64,000 nt of DNA from Neckera pumila (GCA_963969595.1 OZ018411.1:11348501-11412500), one strand, 5' to 3'. Shown: positions 23,791-36,635, counted from the first letter of the stretch. The notes: generated from the sequence alone by a model not told the origin. Numbers and translations: made by a program.

Positions 23791-26700
23791 TGGTTAACCA
23801 TTTAATATTTTCTTTCATTAGTTTCCACCTTCCACATTATAACTGATTTTTTAAAGATGAATATGAAAGTTTCTCGGGATTTTTTAAAAATATATTCTCA
23901 ATCCATATTCAAATATATTGAATAAAATGCACAAGTTATGGGACATGTCTGTTTTTTTCTAAAAAATGTTGAAAGACAAAATTTCACCTTTTGAAAAGGG
24001 CTAGAAAAGTCTAGATTTAATTTTTGATACTAGTATGTTGCACAATACACTGCAAGGGATTTCTACCAGGGAAAGAGGTTGATTTCATACCAGATAAACC
24101 ACCTATCCCAGCCAAGTATCAAATCCCCAACACACCATTCAATTTGGGTACACCTCTCTACCATCACCCACTAGTTTGGACCAAAAGCCTACATTTTGAA
24201 GTTTAGGCACATTGAACTTGCAATCGGTGGAGATATTCATTTTAAAATTTGGGAGGATGTACTTAAATAAGTTAATTAAAGTATCCTAGTATGTTTGAAT
24301 TTCTTAAAAAATAAACATAGATGAAGATGTTAGCCCTGCTTTGGATACGAGTATTTTGAAACAGTTTTGACCTCTAGACATGAAAGAGCTTTAGGGGGTA
24401 AAACTAGATTTTGACATTCAAAACATTTTATTTTTATTTTGAGCAAACGAACAAAATGATGCTTCTAAAGTGTAGTTTCTGCTGGACGTAGAAATTTTGA
24501 AAAATTCCTTAAAATAAGCATAAAAGTGAAGTTTGAAGTTGGGAATCTATGACTTTGTTTCTAAATATGGAGTGACATGGGAGTTTTCTTTAAACCACAA
24601 TATTCTAGACTATAATGTAATTCTCTCCTACAAATTTCAGAATTTTTGAACGTATTAATTTGTATTTGATATTGATTTTTTAATCTTTTTCTTCAAAAAT
24701 TCATGGTAATTTGAAATTTTCACGTAAAAAACTGAAACTATCATGAAAAATATGAGCATTGTGATTTTATTTCAAAAAAATAAAACCCAAAATATTTCAC
24801 TCGTAAGAAGGGAGGAAATGGAGGATACATGGAGAGGGACTTTCAAGTTTGATGACACGATTATAGCTAGGCTCTGTTCTTCATGGGCTAACTCGCCATT
24901 AGTGTGACATTTGGAATTATTAGTCTACTTTGTTCAACCCAATTTCTATGTTTGTGAGCACATATTTCTTGATTTTTATTAGGCTTCTCTTCCATGCAAT
25001 GTTTATGCTTTTGTGCTCATAAACTTATTAACCCTAAATGCCAAATTGGTCACCGTAAAAACTATTATTTTTGGTATTGTGTGAATTAATTGCTTGAAAA
25101 AAACCAAGAGCACTCATTGGAGGTCAAACTATTGTTAAGACCTCCCTTTTCCATAGAAAATTTGAAGGATGAACATTTGCGCTTTTGTTTTACATAGAAA
25201 GATTTTTGGTCATCCATCAAACATTTTCAAGCCGTTGCTCTATTAAATGATGACTATTAAACAATAGTTATAACATATGATTTATAGATCATATCCATAT
25301 GGTTAATTGGTTAGATTAACCAAAATACAAACCAATATTTTTCAATAAATTTTGATGTCAAAAAAGGTGAAAGCACAAAATTCCTACTTGTTTTGTTGCA
25401 TTAGACCATTTGGAAATTTAAAGTAATATTGAATGGGAGTGCTATGAGCTTTTGGAGAAAATATTTAAAAATAAAATGAAATATAGATAACTAGAAGAAC
25501 ATTTTGAATATATTTTTAAAAATTTTAGGCATGAGAAAAATAATCTTCAAAATTTATGCACAAAACAAGTGTTTGATTGGAAGTTTCATCTAAAATGATG
25601 CTTGGATATTTAAATTTTTAGAAAATAGTGAAATGATTCAAAAAAAATGAAACAAAATTATGAAAATTTTGGAAAATTGAAGGAGATGAGATTCATTTGA
25701 TGGAATTAGGAAAACATCTTTTAAATATCTAGAAATGCACATGTAAGAGAAACTCATTTATACTTCTATGGAAAATAAAGAAATCATTGTTTTCAAAAAT
25801 TCCTCCTCAAATAGATATATTTGTAGTAGAATATCCTTCTTTCTTAATTTCCAGGAGAAATTTGTTATTTTCAATATTCCACAATACTAAAATCCATAAA
25901 AACAACCAATAGCTATATGATAAAAATTATAATTTTAAACTAGTGTATGATTTTTTTATTTCAAAAAATATGGAATAAATTTGATACCCTTTTATTATAT
26001 ACCCTTTTGTATTAATTTGAAATACATTGACTACATATCCCAAAAGTTATGCTTGCAATTTGAATTGGACGCACAACAAACTACACAAAATAGTAAAAAT
26101 GTTTCTTGCTTTCATCCAAAATTGAAATTCTTTTCTAAAATTTATTGTACATTGAATATTTGAGATTTTCACAGGAAGGTTTTTTTCCTAAGTCCAACTT
26201 TGTTTAGTTCTAATTGTAGTGCTTTTTGAAGATTTTCACAAGATATTTTTATTCAAGTTGATTTAAAGGAATCATTTATTGAATTGAAAAAGTGAATTTT
26301 TTGAGACTAGACCAACCAGTTGTTCTTTGAATTATAAACAATGGATGAAAAAACAAATTTTGTGTACTTGGGATGTATATTTGTTCATTTTTTATTCAAA
26401 ATTTGAATTTGTAGTGCTTAAGGGATTGACTCCTACATATTCAAAGCACCATATTTTGATGTTGACTAAACTTTGAAGTTATTGGAATTTTGATATTGAC
26501 TGAACTTTGAAGTTAACTCCTAAGTGCCTAAGCCTTTCCAAGTATGTTTTTCCTTTGAAAAAAGAACAAAGCTTATAGTTATCTCTAATGAAGCAAATTG
26601 TTTTTTTTTCAAAATCTAACCATATAGATGTTTAGAGAGCTTGCTTATTAGTGTGCTTACCAATTTTGAGTGTAAAATTGCATAGGAATTGTGAGATTAT

Positions 26701-27251
26701 AACAAGAGAAATGTAAATATCCTATTTTTAGTATGTTGCCCCTCCCCACAATGTTTGAGAAATTTGCATATAAGAGTTTTTGGGGGTTGGATGTGACATG
26801 AACAATTTGAAATTGCGTTAGCACACTAAAATGCACTTCTAAAAAACTTAAGTTCAAATGAAGAGCTATCAAATTCATTACACAATCCACCTTGTAGTTG
26901 TTGAAATGCAATTTTATTTGATAAGTATAAATTGTAAATAACTCCAAATCAACACTTGCATGTTTAAATTTTCAACGGTAAAAATCATAAAAACACTTTA
27001 CTCTTTCCATTGGAACCATTTTCAAAGCAAATGGGTAAGTACAACTTTTTAGATCTCAAATCAAATGAAATTGGCAAGCTTTGTTCAAAGCCGAAAAATC
27101 AAGTAAAATTTGCAAGCTTTACTCTTCCACTAATAATACATATATGCCTTTGTGGACCTCTCAAAAATCAAATATTTACCTTTTTTAGTGAAATTTCCAA
27201 TAGTTAACCTTCAATATTGCCTGTGAAAAAATTTTAACCGGTCAAAGGAGT
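23791..27251. other. Gene-free AT-rich DNA
   Basis: No gene is supported. A lone TTAACCCTAAATGCC at 25027 looks like another left end of the TTAA family without a recognisable right end. A ~430 bp dispersed repeat is listed separately. Confidence 0.5.
24425..24880 (+). repeat. Dispersed repeat, copy 1 of 2
   Basis: This stretch aligns with 38425-38845 in the same orientation. Shared phrases include AGTGAAGTTTGAAGTTG, TTGTATTTGATAT and TTTGAAATTTTCAC, with many small differences. It has no coding capacity and no defined ends; the repeat class is unknown. Confidence 0.65.
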
Positions 27252-27570
27252 TTAACCCCTAAAGTCCCAAGGCCATTTTTCTGTCAAAAATCACTTAAAA
27301 CTGCTACTTTGATTGCGTTCATCCAAGAAATCAGAAAAAAATACTTCTTTTAGAATCTAACCGCAGGATCTTGTACTACACTTTTTTCAGATCACGTGGT
27401 AAAAATTTTGTGATGTTTGACCGTAAGGATTGAAAGATATAAACATTCAAAGTGAAAGAAAAAGTTTTTTTCAATAAGATGCTTTGATTGCCCGGAAAAC
27501 AAGAAACTCTATAACTTTCACATCACTAATCCAAATGGAATGAACCAAAGCTTCCTATTTAGACAACCCA
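27252..27570 (+). mobile_element. TTAA-type element, copy 4, 3'-truncated
   Basis: The left end TTAACCCCTAAAGTCCCAAG at 27252 matches the left end of the complete copy at 55190 almost base for base for the first 100 bp. The later part (27475-27565) contains the segment ending ATCCAAATGGAATGAACCAAAGC that also occurs, in the matching orientation, in the copy at 55190-56110. An inner segment and the right end are missing. Confidence 0.65.
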
Positions 27571-28129
27571 TCAAGAACAAATATGGGCGGTCAGGATGGG
27601 TGTCACAAGTTGAATTTATGAATTCATTTCACACTTGAACCTAAAAGTATCACTTGTTTCAATATGAATAGCTGAGATGTCTTTATCAAAATTTGAAGCA
27701 GACAACTTAGAAAGAAAATAAAAGGTTAATGAGGATGCTTCAAAAAATGAAAAAATTGAAGCAAATGTGAATATTGGCGATTTTTTTATGTACAAATAGA
27801 AGAGTGACTACGCATCATCCATCATGTACCAAGATGATGATGGTTTATACATTGTCTATAGTCAATGCAAATGATCCCACTCTTAACATAATTGAAGATG
27901 TTACAGAATTCCTTGTGTTGAATTTAAGCTTGAAATTCACATACAAGTATCTTTCAGCAACACTAATATGCCCTTGTGGCATTGCCATAGTCAAAATATT
28001 TTTTTAATTTTTTAATTCAAAAAGAATTTTTTTATACACAAAAGAGTGCGAAGGGCTTTGTTGTGGTGGGAAAGATTGCATTCTTGACGTCATGGCGTCT
28101 GAACACGCAATGTGAAAGATACAATTTTT

Positions 28130-28380
28130 CCAAAATCTAGATAATTTAATTCAATTTTCTGCTTCATATAAAACTTTGAAATGCAACAACTTTCACACCA
28201 AAGGTCCAAACGCCACGTAACAAAATTTGGACATTCTTCCCAAGGACTTTCAAGAGGTACCAAGAGCACAACCAAATGCCTCATTGTATCAATCAACGTA
28301 TCAAACAGATTTTTAAAAAAATTAAAAAAGATGGTACTTAAATACAGTAAAAAACCAAGCTAATTTAAGGTATAGATTGC
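28130..28380 (-). repeat. ~245 bp dispersed repeat, single diverged copy
   Basis: In reverse orientation this matches the family also seen at 37790-38420, 44985-45212, 53395-53895 and 56285-56665 (phrases AACTTTCACACCAAAGGTCC, CAAGGACTTTCAAGAGGTACCAAGAGCAC, and the AATTTAAGGTATAG end). No coding capacity. Confidence 0.55.
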
Positions 28381-28615
28381 TAATCCCAGCAGCTTACAGC
28401 CAACGAACTCCTCAGCTAAAACCCTGAACCCTATTATCTTCTCCGTCCTTCACTGCTTGCACTCATCGTCGTTCTCGCAGGGTACTTGCATCCGCTCACG
28501 AGAGCACCTCTCCTGCTTGTCCCCATCGTAATGAAATCTCTTTTGAGAAAATGAATAAATTTTTGAATAGTTCAACAATATTTCAACATAATGTTTCCTG
28601 GCGGTGGACTGGTTT

Positions 28616-31600
28616 TCAGCAATTGAAAGGGCCAGGTGCGCCAGTCCATCCATCGATGCACTGCAGAAGCGGAGCGACGTGTTTCCCCTTGCAGATCGCG
28701 TCGTACACCTTCTCAATCACTTGGCCCGGTGAAATTGTGCGGAGTCCAGAGAGGAGCTGCGTTTGGAGATCCTCTCGGACGAATTTGTACAGCGGGTACG
28801 TCCTGCAGTTCTCGATTCTGTTTGACACGGCTGAAATTCCTTTGTTGTCGTAGGCTTCACGCACCATCGGGATTTCGGATGTTAGCCTTTCCTTGAGCTC
28901 TTCCTCGAACGCGGTGATTCGGTTGAAAACAGAGGTGTCAGCTTGTTTCTCTCTGTTGGGGTTTTTGAGCGCGTACTGAACGAGGGCTTGTCGCAATTTC
29001 TCCATGAGGGGATACGTCGGGTTGGCTGCGTCGTCGATGTATGTGAACACTGGCTGGTGGTCGACGACGCGGTGGAGATCCTTCTCTACAAATCTGCCGG
29101 GGAGGAGAGAACCATGCGGTCCTACCAAGAGCGTCTTCTTGGCAACTTGGATGACGATGTTCTTCACCGTGGCTTGCATTGTCTCTTCGATGTGGCGAAG
29201 ATCAATCGCTTGGCAGAGCCCGACTAAAAAGGTCGAGCTCATGAGCTTGAGAATCTCAATTGCTTCTTCGGTCTTGCGAGCGGATACCAACCCGAGCGAG
29301 TTCACGTCCTGGTTGTGCTGCTCGGCGCTTTGGACGTGAGTGGTGACGGGATTGGCCAGGTAGTTAAGCTCGCTGAGGTACGACGCCATGGCGATCTCAG
29401 CTCCCTTCATCCCGTAGTCGAGGCTAGGGTTTGGTCCCCCGCTGAGGTTGGACGGCAGTCCGTTGTTGTAGAAATCGTTGACAAGCTCCGAGAATTGCGC
29501 GAACATGAGCTTGCCGATGGCGGCTATGGCGAGTCGCATGTTGTCCATGGAGACGCCAATGGGGGTGCCCTGGAAGTTGCCTCCGTGAACTGCCCTGTCG
29601 CCTGCGGCATCGATCAGGGGGTTGTCGTTGACAGAGTTGATTTCTCTCTGAATAGCGTGCGTTGCATTGCGAATCGCCTCAACCTAAGCATCAGAAAATG
29701 TAGCGTTAATCTCTATTTCCTCCTATCAGCTTTCTCAAACCTCAGCGAATTCTTGTATTGCATTGAACTTTTCGCTTCCACGAATGGTAGACCTAACGAG
29801 CTCAAGAATCTCTCGAGTTGCAAGAAGACTCGGTAGCCGTGAAGATTAGTTTAACCCCTGTATGACAAGTTGGACCTAATGTTTTTGTCAGCACTTTTGC
29901 GTAGGTCATGCGGGGGTTCTTTAGTTCATTCTTCATTTGGATCAACATACGCAACCTTTCCACTGACCCTGTTGATATAAAATCTGACCCCATCTGGATT
30001 ATATGTTGATCCATCGAACTAGGCATTCTAAAACCATGAATCCTCGATTAATGTTTGAAAGGAACTTAAGATCATACCTGAGGACCAAGCCACTGGGGTG
30101 AAGTACGAAGAGCGTAACGATCCTGCTTGGGCTTCTTCAAAGGATCGGTTTCGTGCAATTTGGCAGCTGCCTTCATGTAAGAGCTTCCGTCGAGCACCCA
30201 CTCCATAATGGCTGCCGCCTCCATCTGACCCGGATGATGCTTCAGTTTGTGCGTTAACGGGTCGGCGAATTCGGGCTTCCCCTGCATCACCTCGCAGAAC
30301 AGAGCGGCGAGGACTTCAGCCAGGACAGCCAGGATGTTGGCATCAAAGCAAGCAGTCGATGCCAGAGCAGATCCCACTGCCGTCCCGTTCACCATCGCCA
30401 GGCCTTCCTTGGGCTGCAACTCGAACGGTTTGTCTCTGCCTATCAGCCTCAGCGCCTCTGCTGCTGAAATTGTCTTTCCCTCGCATGTCATTGCCTTGGA
30501 GTTCGGTCGGGCTGTCAGGAGACCTGTGATTGAGCAGAAGTAGAATGAATGAACCCCTGTTTTCTACAATCCTTCACTCATGATTGTTGCATCCTCATTG
30601 AGATTGTGCTTGGTACCTCAAACTTGGAGTCCAATTTGTGGGAGAGTACCATCTTTTATCACACACGTGGCTCAAAATGTACTAATTTCTACAATCAAGC
30701 TTCTAGACTTCAGTTACCTAGTACATTGCACAAAAATTGAACATGAACAACAAGGCTAGTATATTAAGCTGGGGTGGGGTGGGGTGGGGTGGGGAGCTTC
30801 TTGGGAAGCTTAATCAATTACCTGCAATGTAGGAAAGAGGAACGAGATCCCCGGAAGCTGTGATGGTTCCCCTCAGTGGGAGCTGTGGGGTCAACTGGGC
30901 GTTGAGAAGCTTTTCCATGGCTTCAAGAATTTCCCATCGGATGCCAGAGAAACCTTGCAGAAGGGTGTTGGTTCGGACAAGCATAGCCGCTCGAGTTGTG
31001 CTTACTGGGAGAGTGTTGCCAGAGTTCACAACTCCTGCGTTCAGAAACCTGCCAAGCCGACAAAATGAGTTTGAGTAATTCTAGTCCTCACCGTATTGCA
31101 ACAAGTGATTCAGACTTAAGGTACAAAGCTATGAGAACGTCATGGTTTTTGCCTCCTTGACTATGAATTGCATCCCTATTTGGAATTAGGCGTGAATGAG
31201 AAACAATTCAAGAGCTACAATTCGCAAGTGCGTGCTCTTAGTCGCAAAACAAATGCGACCTTGTTTTAAGACCTGTGCTCCCTGAATGGAGGCGATTATG
31301 AATTAGTGATTGAAATCTCTACAAGAGGGTCAGTACTTCGTGGCTCAGGATCATGCAAGGCTGGATTTGGAAACAAGCAATACAATGGCACGGATTGGAT
31401 AACAAGCATCAAAATTTGCTTGGGGACAGATTTAGAAACAAACAACGAAATCGTGCAGGCGATATCGAGAACTCTGACGATGGCAAACTTGATTACTATT
31501 ACGTCCGGTATGCCTCTTGTTAGAGCTGGGTTGCAGGATACTGACCTGATGAGTTCCCTTTGGAGCTCCACTCCTTGCTGGGTTCGGCGATGCGAGGTGG

Positions 31601-31991
31601 CGCCAAAGCCGGTAGTGACACCATAAATGTCACTACCCTTCATGATTTTATTCAGCACCCAGTTGGAGCTCTCGTCCACTCGGGCCTTTGCAACTGCAGC
31701 ATCCAACTCGACCAAAACCTCAGGTCGGCGAGCAATCGCGGCGACATGTGCAACAGTCAAGCTCTGGCCTTCCAGGCGAACTTCGGTGGCCTCATAAAAC
31801 GTTTTAATGAAGCTCTTCACCTCCTCCAGATGACTACCTTCCAAGGCTTTTGCAGCTCGACCCCAGTTTAGGGGGTCATCTGATGTCTTCACCGCCGCAG
31901 GTGCAGCAGATACACAAAATGCATCCAGCAGCTTTGTCTTATGAAATCCGTTGCCACTGTACTCATGACCGTTGTTCATGTGCACTTCCAT
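28616..31991 (-). CDS. PAL: Phenylalanine ammonia-lyase, complete, 4 exons
   Basis: Converts L-phenylalanine to trans-cinnamate and ammonia, the entry step of phenylpropanoid synthesis; a cytosolic homotetramer. Exons: 31991-31546, 31048-30822, 30523-30078, 29683-28616 (446+227+446+1068 nt), all with GT-AG introns, giving 728 aa, close to the usual 700-730. The start is the first ATG in frame ([13 protein letters not shown]); no upstream in-frame ATG was seen. Key features: catalytic-loop YGVTTGFG with Tyr123, MIO-forming Ala-Ser-Gly at 213-215 in [17 protein letters not shown], and [13 protein letters not shown] in exon 4. The residue after ELIR is Phe150 (FLNAG), which in characterised plant enzymes goes with phenylalanine rather than tyrosine use. 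Intron 1 sits at the position conserved in flowering plants (inside the Arg149 codon); introns 2 and 3 are extra compared with them. No frameshift or stop was found, so the gene should be functional. Confidence 0.97.
30771..30794. repeat. (GGGGT)n G-rich run in PAL intron 2
   Basis: Five consecutive GGGG blocks separated by single T, on the plus strand, which is the template strand of PAL. The pattern fits a potential G-quadruplex. It lies about 25 bp inside the intron's 5' end. Confidence 0.85.
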
Positions 31992-32260
31992 GATGCCCGC
32001 CCTGTTTTCTGTCCACCTGATTTGATTGATCCTCTGCAGAACAGAAGAGATAGACACCTGGTCACCTCCAATCGGCAATACCGCAATTCAAGCTAGATCC
32101 GAAACGCTGCTCCGGCCGGTACGGTGTGACAAAGAGCTCCAAAGCTTCAACTGAGTATCTACTGATCGAAGCACTGAAGAAAATGGCTCAAAAACTAGCT
32201 AGGCGTAAACCAGTGGATAAGCTAGAGCTGCTTTCCCTCTAGATGCCCCTCACAGACACA

Positions 32261-32268
32261 CTTATATA
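32261..32268 (-). promoter_or_regulatory. Putative TATA box of PAL
   Basis: On the minus strand TATATAAG lies 270 bp upstream of the PAL ATG, implying a 5' leader of roughly 240 bp. No clear AC element (ACC(T/A)ACC) was seen in the 250 bp above it. Assignment rests on motif and position only. Confidence 0.5.
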
Positions 32269-32299
32269 ATCACAGAATGTTCCTGCAACTGAGAACGAC

Positions 32300-33247
32300 G
32301 ACTACGTACGACGACCTCGCTGTCAAAAAAAGTCTTTGGGCCGCCCTGGCGTCTAAGACTTGACGGACGCGACCTGACCTCACTGCCGATATAAGCATTA
32401 GCCGGAATCTCGGAGGGGCGGCGGCTTCTCTTAGAAGTCAAACACAGATCTGACGCTCTATGTGCAAATCATTTGCAGGTGAAGGATGGTGAGGATTGCA
32501 GAGCAGGTGAAGGACATATATTTGGTTTAGGGACGAGGCTACATAGCAACTGGCCTGGCAGCAAAGACGAGCGTTGACAATCACTCTTAAGTAAGCTGAT
32601 TAGATGTGATGAGGAAACGTGTATTGTATCACTCAATGATTCCATCAAAAATACATTTCTTCATGGTCAGCGTTGATAAAGAGTTTGGATTACTGCAGAA
32701 AGTCCGAAGACGTAATTTGACCTGGAGGTGCCAAGTCATCACGAAAGCATGATGCTTCGTGGACCACAATGGCAGCAAACGTTCGTTTGTTTCATGAAAA
32801 GAGCAAAGCGTAGTTTCGTCAATTCTTCAGCTCTTCCTCCTTTTGAATTCTACCATGTCTTGGAGCTACGACCATGTCCGTTTGCTCAATTGCCGGGGTA
32901 CTGTTTCCGAACCTCTGGCACCACCATTTGATATACAGATGGAAAAAAGGCGTCTAGAATTAAACCTGTAGGTGCATTGGGAATGTCATTTTTTTCATTT
33001 GAAACAAAAAGGGCAAGTGCCCTTTGGAGTGGAATCGATTCGACTACATTTTGACGGAGTAGGGAATCTAAGTGGAAGTCAATTTTCAATGTGTGTTTGA
33101 AAATCTTTAGACCACATTTTGATCCATTTCGAATATATTACTGTATTTCCTCAAGTGAATGTTTCAACGAAACAAACAGTTGACAAAGCTACCGATGTGA
33201 AAACATTGGAATGCTCATAGTAAGGTCAAACTCACATCCGAACTTAG
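32300..33247. other. PAL upstream region, no second gene
   Basis: This is moderately GC-rich for the first 300 bp, as expected for a promoter region, then AT-rich. Open frames around 32728-33089 have no recognisable motif. Confidence 0.45.
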
Positions 33248-33620
33248 TTACCCCTTAAAAGGACATTTCAGGTCCAAAGGGCATCCCTATCTAGAGAATA
33301 ATGGGAATTGCAAGAACTTGTGTCAACATATCTTTTTGAAAATTGTCTCATTTTTTTCTCATCCGAGGAGGCATGGAATGAAGTTTTGCTTCATTAGAAT
33401 TGTGTTCACTGCAAGTAAAGCGATCTTCATCATCTTGTGTGGAGGAGGAGACACTTTTTTCCTGACATTGTCCGAGGGAGAGCAACTATCCAACTTTGTT
33501 TCCCTGCCTAGTTCTACAACTTGCTAGAAAACTTGTAGCTTCTTGTTGCCCACTACAAAATCATTGCAACAGATTCCTTGGACTACCCACTAAGGACCTA
33601 AAATGTCCTTTTAGGATTAA
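33248..33620. mobile_element. 366 bp short TTAA-type MITE
   Basis: The left end TTACCCCTTAAAAGGACATTTCAGGTCC and the right end (complement of GGACCTAAAATGTCCTTTTAGGATTAA) form inverted repeats of about 27 bp. TTAA flanks the right side at 33617-33620; the left flank is TTA, one A short. The terminal consensus (CCCC-T-AAAAGG) matches the ~0.9 kb family, so this is a short relative with a different inside. Confidence 0.72.
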
Positions 33621-33940
33621 TAGCTAGTTTGGAGGGGCCCATTTTCATGCCGATTCTAATGCAAAGCATCCTTGCTTTAGAATGTAGGGACAATTTCACC
33701 ATAATGATCATGAATTATAGCTTTTCCTCAATGAATATTGTCCACAACAATTTGGAACAATTTCCTAAATTTCTTGATTGACGATGCTACTATAAGAAGG
33801 ATATCCCTATAATAGAGCTGACATGGAAGAAGGGCTGAAGGATATTCAAGACTCTTATAAACTAAAGTAACTACATCTAATTTCAATTACTTTCTAAAAT
33901 CACACAATTTAGATTCTTGCCTAAAATTCATGAGTCTATA

Positions 33941-34120
33941 GTTAGTTACCCTAAATCCTTTTTTCAACACTTTGATAATTCATAGTTTATTCATCAGGTG
34001 TCCAAAAAATGCATTCCTAGATAATCTAGAGTCCTCTTTCGACTACCAACAAGCCCCCCAAATCAATACTCCATGCTAAATTGCTTGTTTGTGTGATTTT
34101 AGGTGTAGTTCCTATGCGAA
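33941..34120. mobile_element. Short relative of the gag-inserted MITE
   Basis: It aligns with 10739-10918: TAGTTTATTCATCAGGTGTCCAAAAAATGCATTC and TTCGACTACCAAC, ending GTGTGATTTTAGGTGTAGTT. The left part of the 295 bp form is shorter here, so this copy has an internal deletion or different left arm. Confidence 0.6.
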
Positions 34121-34131
34121 GAGAATGTCAC

Positions 34132-34224
34132 AGGCTTTTCCGAAACAGTGTCAAAGCCGTATCAAGTCAACAGTGCCAACCGAGATTTTGCGCTTTCAGC
34201 GGTGGCACTGTTTCGGAAAAGCCT
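34132..34224. other. 93-base hairpin with perfect 19 bp arms
   Basis: AGGCTTTTCCGAAACAGTG at 34132-34150 is the exact reverse complement of 34206-34224. A second, partly overlapping inverted pair (AACAGTGCCAACCG at about 34168, CGGTGGCACTGTT at about 34200) could form an alternative inner stem. The total span is in the range of a plant microRNA precursor, but pairing is limited to these arms and there is no expression evidence; a small foldback transposon remnant is equally possible. Confidence 0.5.
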
Positions 34225-36635
34225 CAGAGTTTTCGAGGGTTGACTCCGGTTTTCAAGTGACACTGACACTAAGTTACGAACACACCGGCAGATGCGGAGA
34301 AGCACACAAAGAAAGAAACTGTGAGGATTTATCTGCACTTGCAATGGGGGCACAGTAACCAATTTCTTTGCTGTTGGTAAGGTATCCGCACTTAAAGCAG
34401 ACACTTTTTTCTAACTATTAATTCTGAACACAATTTGGGAAAATGATCATATCATTGTTAGCAAATGAAAACAAAAGTAAATGCAATTGGTTTGAGAATT
34501 TTTTGAATTTGCATGAATATGCTACAAATTTCAAAGTTAAAGACATATGAATACTTGTTATTGACACTAGATTATTTTTAATTGGGCATTCTTGAAGTAC
34601 AAAATGTTTCAACTCTTATTGGTTGTTTCAAATAACTCTTCAAATTGTCCTATAACTTTTTGTCATGCTTACACGACCTAGGGAGATTGATTACATTTGT
34701 AATAAAATTTACTCTCTAACCACATCCAATTTATTTTTTAAATGCTACAAATTTTTACTAACTATGTTTATAAAGATCCCCCTTTTTGAATACTATTGAT
34801 ATCTATATTCTTGGTGAAGGGAGTGATAGCATGCGAGTATAGAATCTATGAGCCTAAGAGTTCACATTATAGACAACTTCTAATGAATGACTTTCAAGCA
34901 ATCATAGGTGGTTTACTTTAGTGTTTGTCACGTGGGATTTGTATGTCATGGAGGGTCACTTTGTGTGTCATATAAATTACTTTCTGTGTCATGGGGGGTT
35001 CATGTGTCATACTTAGGTCAGTGTTTTCTTTAACCTTATGAGGCCCAAATGCCTAAAAAAAATGGGTTGCATCAAGCCTATAGGAAAAATTTGAAGAAAA
35101 ATTGGATGATAGTGCCAAATTGTTTCAATTATTTTTAAAATTTTGGATTAAATTGCCAAATTTTAATGAGACTCATCCAAATATGTGGATGAAAAGATAA
35201 TTCTATCCAAAATATAGATGAATACTAAAATATCTGGCTACATCATTTTCTTATCTGTTGCCAATTTAGCACTTCTCCAAAAACCAAAAAAAACAACCTG
35301 CTTTCAAGATTATTGTAGAAATGAAGAATGCATCTATTAACTCACATTTCAGATCATTTTAAAAAAAAATACCTTAGGTGATAAGTTCCATCCTTGTTGG
35401 GTTAACCAACACCTTCATTTTTCAATGATATAAATCTAAAAAATTAAAAGTACCATGTAAAGTCACATATTTGAAAGAACTATATCTCCATGTGATTTTT
35501 ATCTTCCGTAATTCCTTCGATTGTCTGGTGGTGAGAACCTCAGCAGTTATCATCAATCAGGATTTACTACGTCAACCATGAAAAACTTTCATTGGCTGTT
35601 TTGTATAATCGTTTTAAATTTTCCTTTTTGACTGACTTTAGTGTGATAACTTTTGACTCTTGAGAATGCAGCATACGCAGCAACACTTTTCAAGGTCACT
35701 AGTGATAAGGTCGGAATGAATTATAGCTGCTTGTTTGGAATGAACTATAACGCTGATAAGGGCACTGAATGCTAGGATCATTATGTTTTTTTGATAATAT
35801 GGAGAAGATAGACTCTCTCTAGTATAACTGAATTAGGAGATTGGTTACGTAACGTAGCCAATTACACAGTTAAAACAGTGCGCTGAAAGTTGAGTATAAA
35901 CAGCCAAGAGGTGTGGGTTAACGAAGTTAATTAGTTTAGTGAAAAGGCTGAGGTCAGAAGTGAACTTGGTGAACCACCATGAGCATTTGGAAGAGGGATA
36001 TTTGCGATTGATGATGCATAGTACGGAGAGAAGCAGCAGCTAGTCGCACACAACCGATTCAAAATGACAACCTTCGGCCACAATTGATTGATCTATACTT
36101 CAGAAAAAGTAATTACTCACCAGTATTTAAACACCATCTGAGTCACCATGCCCAACTTGACTAAAATGTCCAAATTAGCTAAATTTGTCAGTGTGGAGGC
36201 ATGGATTTGGACAATGTTTTCTATTAGTGACTTTTAAGAAACTAGGGAAATTGCTAGGGCTAACCCAAACATATCGATGAATACCATAGTACTTACTAGT
36301 AGAGTGTTTCAGATCTGCTCTGGTTTGGCTAAAGTTTTTCCTGATGCAAGTTCAGAAAGAAACCAGTTCTTACAATTCAGGTGAAGTCACTCATTTTGAG
36401 TGGAATGATTCCTGCAGTTCAAATGAGTCACAACTACTGTGGACAATTAAGTCACAGCAATACAACCGAAAAGTTGGTCAATCTCTTCAATTTCATTTCT
36501 TCAACCAAACCAATGTAATCACATTCACTATCTCACAACATTTGAGCCCAATGTGTTTGAAATTTTCTTGCAAATTTCCTTTCCAGCAGACTTCCGTCGT
36601 TCAATTAAACCCGACACTGGGTATAAAAGTCGTGG
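34225..36635. other. Gene-free DNA
   Basis: No gene was recognised on either strand. The open frame at 36344-36766 (plus) has no family motif, and its end lies within a small TIR element, so it was not accepted. TTAACCTTATGAGGCCCAAATG at 35030 is a weak TTAA-family end. Confidence 0.45.

Noticed and set aside
28943..29836. Plus-strand open frames of 94-173 codons
   Set aside because: They are antisense to PAL exon 4, whose splice phases and motifs are fully consistent.
31989..32078. Extension of PAL upstream of MEVHMNN
   Set aside because: The frame stays open for about 29 codons but contains no ATG; it is best read as leader sequence.
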